A stretch of 54,739 nucleotides of DNA from assembly GCA_002070205.1 (NCBI GenBank), contig MWCU01000078.1, forward strand, positions 1 to 54,739, read 5' to 3'. The stretch is from Firmicutes bacterium ADurb.Bin182. Lineage in GTDB: Bacteria > Bacillota > Clostridia > Christensenellales > CAG-138. Below, piece by piece: positions 52,214 to 54,739 of this stretch. The stretch's first letter is position 1. Each line of letters opens with the position of its first letter. The notes beneath the pieces were generated by a model. The model was given only the letters and a program-made list of their open reading frames with translations. It was not told the DNA's origin and made no database searches. The position numbers and the translations under genes are program-made.

Positions 52214-53203
52214 ATGCCGCATAGCGGTCCGATCTACGGCGTTGCCCGCATACGCGTTCTGGAGAAGGGCCTGATCGGTAAGGCCAGGATGCAAAGGCTC
52301 AGGGATGCTTCGGGAGAAGAATGCCTGAAGCTTCTTGTTGAAATGGGTTACGGCAATACGGCCGACACGGGAAGCGTTAGCGTTGAAGAACTCATAGTTT
52401 CCGAACTTACTAAAACCCGGGACCTTATTGATGAGGTCACGCCAGATAAAGCGCTTACGGATCTGTTTGTTTTAGAGTACGACGTTACCGCGCTCAAGCT
52501 GTTTTTAAAGCTCCGGCTTATAAAAAGCGCGGAAAATCCTTTGCTTGTCAAGGGCGTATACGATACTGAACAGTTGAGGCAAGCCGTGTTGAAAAGCGAA
52601 TACTCTTTTCTTCCGGAGGCTTTCAGAAACGCGCTTTATGAGCTTGAAAAAAGCTTTGAATCCGGCGTTGACCCAAAAAGGATCAGCGTGGAGCTGGACA
52701 AAGCCTATATGCTGCATGCTTTGGGTGCGCTTGAAGGCACGAAATACGAAGACGCGAAGCGCTATTTCAGCGCTCTCGCGGATTTCAACAACGTGCTTGC
52801 GCTTCTCCGCTTAAGGCGCATGGGCGCCGCTTCGGATGAATTTTCCGCTTATTTTTTGCCCGGCGGCGAGCTTACCGAAAAAATGCTGTATGAAGCATAC
52901 GATTTGCAGGAAGAACAGATGGCAAAAGCGCTGAACTTTGGCAAATCGGGCAAGGCTATTGAAAAGGGCGTCACGGAAACGGTGCGCCAGGGTAAAATAT
53001 CCGCTCTGGAGAAGGCAAGGGACGACTTTTTGATTGCCATCGCGAGAGAGGGCAAGCAGGATATCGACACCATACGTCCCATACTCGGTTTTTTGCTTGC
53101 GAAGGAGCAGGAGGCGAAATGCATAAGGCTTATTGTCACCGGCAAGCGCAACCGCTTGGATGGTCAGGTCATTACGGAAAGGCTGCGTGATCTTTATGGC
53201 TGA
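52214..53203 (+). CDS. ntpC: V-type ATPase subunit C (d type)
   Basis: A 329-residue subunit linking the central stalk to the c ring. It is all-helical, with the usual N-terminal GVARIRVLEKGLIGKARMQRL, repeated short acidic helices and a C-terminal RPILGFLLAKEQEAKCIRLIVTG, a hallmark of the family. The start follows AGGAGGTGGGC. Its 3' end overlaps the next gene by 8 bases. Confidence 0.92.
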   Translation: MPHSGPIYGVARIRVLEKGLIGKARMQRLRDASGEECLKLLVEMGYGNTADTGSVSVEELIVSELTKTRDLIDEVTPDKALTDLFVLEYDVTALKLFLKLRLIKSAENPLLVKGVYDTEQLRQAVLKSEYSFLPEAFRNALYELEKSFESGVDPKRISVELDKAYMLHALGALEGTKYEDAKRYFSALADFNNVLALLRLRRMGAASDEFSAYFLPGGELTEKMLYEAYDLQEEQMAKALNFGKSGKAIEKGVTETVRQGKISALEKARDDFLIAIAREGKQDIDTIRPILGFLLAKEQEAKCIRLIVTGKRNRLDGQVITERLRDLYG

Positions 53204-53519
53204 TATTGTGATCCTGGGCGACCGCGATTCGGTACTCCTTGCCAAAGCGGCGGGGCTGGACGTGTTTTGCGAAACGGACCCGGAGAAAGCCTCCCGAACC
53301 ATCCATAAGCTGGCAAAAGAGGGATATAAGGTATTGTTCGTTACGGAACCTCTGTATGTAAAGTGCAAAGAGGCGGTCTTGAAATATAAAACGGAGGCAT
53401 ATCCGGCCATAATCCCCATACCGGACAATCACGGTTCGTCCGGGGCGGCAATGGCGGATATCAAAGCAAACGTAGAAAAAGCAATCGGCTCCGATATATT
53501 ATTTGCGGAGGATAAATAA
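53196..53519 (+). CDS. ntpG: V-type ATPase subunit F (central stalk)
   Basis: A 107-residue protein of Rossmann-like fold. [20 protein letters not shown] and [14 protein letters not shown] are typical, and the tail [27 protein letters not shown] contains the conserved IP-x-x-x-G pattern. The ATG at 53196 lies within the end of ntpC. Its stop overlaps the ntpA start (TAATG). In E. hirae this subunit is called NtpG. Confidence 0.92.
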   Translation: MADIVILGDRDSVLLAKAAGLDVFCETDPEKASRTIHKLAKEGYKVLFVTEPLYVKCKEAVLKYKTEAYPAIIPIPDNHGSSGAAMADIKANVEKAIGSDILFAEDK

Positions 53520-54739
53520 TGAAAGCAAAAGGTACAATCGTTAAGGTTTCCGGTCCGCTGATCGTCGCAAGCGGCATGCCGGACGTAAATATGTATGACG
53601 TGGTCCGCGTGAGCGAAAAAAGGCTCATCGGCGAAATAATCGAGCTTCGCGGCGACAGGGCATCGATTCAGGTTTATGAGGAAACGGGCGGCATCGGTCC
53701 GGGAGAACCCGTAGAGAGCACAAACGCACCTCTTTCGGTGGAACTGGCCCCGGGACTTATCGAAAGCATATATGACGGCATACAAAGGCCGCTTACAATT
53801 CTTCGCGAACGCTCGGGGGACCGCATTTCGCGCGGCATCGAGGCGGACGGGCTCGATCATGAGCGCCTGTGGGATTTCGTTCCGGCGGCATCGGTCGGGA
53901 CCGAGCTGATGCCGGGGGACGTTCTCGGCACGGTTCGGGAAACGGAGGCCGTCCTTCACAAGGTTATGGTTCCCCCCGATGTTTCCGGCAAGCTTACCTG
54001 GATACATTCCGGAAAGGCGAATATCGTGCAGCCCATCGCGAAGCTTCAGACAAAAGACGGCGAAGTGCAGCTGCCGATGCTGCAAAAATGGCCCGTCCGT
54101 AAGGGAAGGCCTTACAGGCAAAAACTTCCGCCCAACGAGCCCATGATCACGGGCCAGCGCGTTATCGACACTTTGTTTCCCGTCGCCAAAGGCGGCGTCG
54201 CCGCGGTCCCCGGGCCGTTCGGAAGCGGAAAGACCGTCGTGCAGCATCAGCTCGCCAAATGGGCGGATGCGGATATCATCGTATATGTGGGCTGCGGAGA
54301 GCGCGGCAACGAGATGACGGACGTTCTGATGGAATTCCCTGAGCTTAAGGACCCGCGCACGGGGCTGTCCCTTATGAAAAGGACGGTGCTCATAGCCAAT
54401 ACCTCGGACATGCCGGTTGCGGCCCGAGAAGCTTCGATTTATACCGGCATAACAATTGCGGAGTACTTCCGCGATATGGGATATAAGGTCGCCATAATGG
54501 CGGATTCAACGTCCCGCTGGGCGGAAGCGCTTCGCGAAATGTCCGGCCGGCTTGAAGAGATGCCGGGCGAAGAGGGCTATCCCGCTTACCTTTCCAGCCG
54601 CCTCGCGGAATTCTATGAACGCGCGGGATTCGTGGAGACGCTCGGCAGCGACGGGCGCACGGGTGCTATCACCGCGATCGGGGCGGTCTCGCCTCCCGGA
54701 GGCGACATCTCGGAGCCGGTATCGCAGGCGACGCTGCGT
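53519..54739 (+). CDS. ntpA: V-type ATPase catalytic subunit A, cut by the window edge
   Basis: The 407 visible codons match the first two thirds of the roughly 590-residue catalytic subunit. The N-terminal barrel starts [17 protein letters not shown]. The A-type insertion (about residues 110-190) contains [15 protein letters not shown]. Walker A is GPFGSGKT near residue 232, and [14 protein letters not shown] with [14 protein letters not shown] follow. ATP hydrolysis or synthesis occurs here together with subunit B, which should lie just beyond the window. The start overlaps the stop of ntpG by one base. The end at 54739 is the edge of the window, not a stop codon. Confidence 0.97.
   Translation, partial: MKAKGTIVKVSGPLIVASGMPDVNMYDVVRVSEKRLIGEIIELRGDRASIQVYEETGGIGPGEPVESTNAPLSVELAPGLIESIYDGIQRPLTILRERSGDRISRGIEADGLDHERLWDFVPAASVGTELMPGDVLGTVRETEAVLHKVMVPPDVSGKLTWIHSGKANIVQPIAKLQTKDGEVQLPMLQKWPVRKGRPYRQKLPPNEPMITGQRVIDTLFPVAKGGVAAVPGPFGSGKTVVQHQLAKWADADIIVYVGCGERGNEMTDVLMEFPELKDPRTGLSLMKRTVLIANTSDMPVAAREASIYTGITIAEYFRDMGYKVAIMADSTSRWAEALREMSGRLEEMPGEEGYPAYLSSRLAEFYERAGFVETLGSDGRTGAITAIGAVSPPGGDISEPVSQATLR

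Overview
The window is about 54.7 kb of a Gram-positive-type anaerobe, most likely a clostridial Bacillota. Signs of this are strong GGAGG-type ribosome binding sites, sigma-A promoters, several TTG starts, a yqhQ-prmC-prfA-ywlC-ywlE-rpiB-upp block, a CarD-type regulator and an E. hirae-like ntp V-ATPase operon. I cannot name the genus. I see no phage genes, transposases or CRISPR arrays; this is chromosomal metabolic DNA.

Layout. (1) 1-0.9 kb: tRNA-Arg(CCG) and an unrecognised small protein. (2) 1.1-17 kb: an L-rhamnose region. A divergent AraC regulator, rhamnose isomerase and a class II aldolase read rightwards. Mutarotase, an RhaTPQS-like ABC importer and rhamnulokinase read leftwards. 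The leftward run continues into an SDR, a PHP-domain protein, an L-sorbose-1-phosphate-reductase-like dehydrogenase, an AEC permease, a PfkB kinase and a C69 peptidase. The second permease and the substrate-binding protein of the importer are both truncated at a shared junction near 9.89 kb. (3) 17-24.1 kb: L-fucose isomerase with its own ABC importer, a sigma-A promoter with an abutting 14-bp LacI-type operator, and the LacI gene, which carries a second copy of the operator core just after its stop codon. (4) 24.4-34.1 kb: a CarD-like protein, an unexplained structured intergenic region, then an E2-E3-E1(alpha/beta fused)-transketolase operon with a clear promoter and TGATAT repeats in its leader, and a phosphohexomutase. 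(5) 34.3-42.8 kb: single genes, namely a small membrane protein, a DeoR regulator, asnA with a structured leader, a NUDIX hydrolase, a CPBP protease, a secreted beta-helix protein and a PIG-V-like mannosyltransferase. (6) 43-48.7 kb: housekeeping block from yqhQ to upp. (7) 48.8 kb to the end: Na+-type V-ATPase operon ntpF-I-K-E-C-G-A, with ntpA cut by the window edge.

How the genes fit together. Rhamnose would be taken up, mutarotated (RhaM), isomerised (RhaA), phosphorylated (RhaB) and cleaved by the class II aldolase. Fucose isomerase has no fuculokinase or dedicated aldolase here, so the kinase and aldolase may be shared; this is inference. If the importer deletion is real rather than an assembly error, rhamnose uptake would depend on another system, possibly the importer beside fucI. 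No candidate for a wholly new defence or mobile system is visible. The items most worth following up are the importer junction, the dehydrogenase/PHP/kinase module, the operators around lacI, and the leaders of the oxo-acid dehydrogenase and asnA transcription units.
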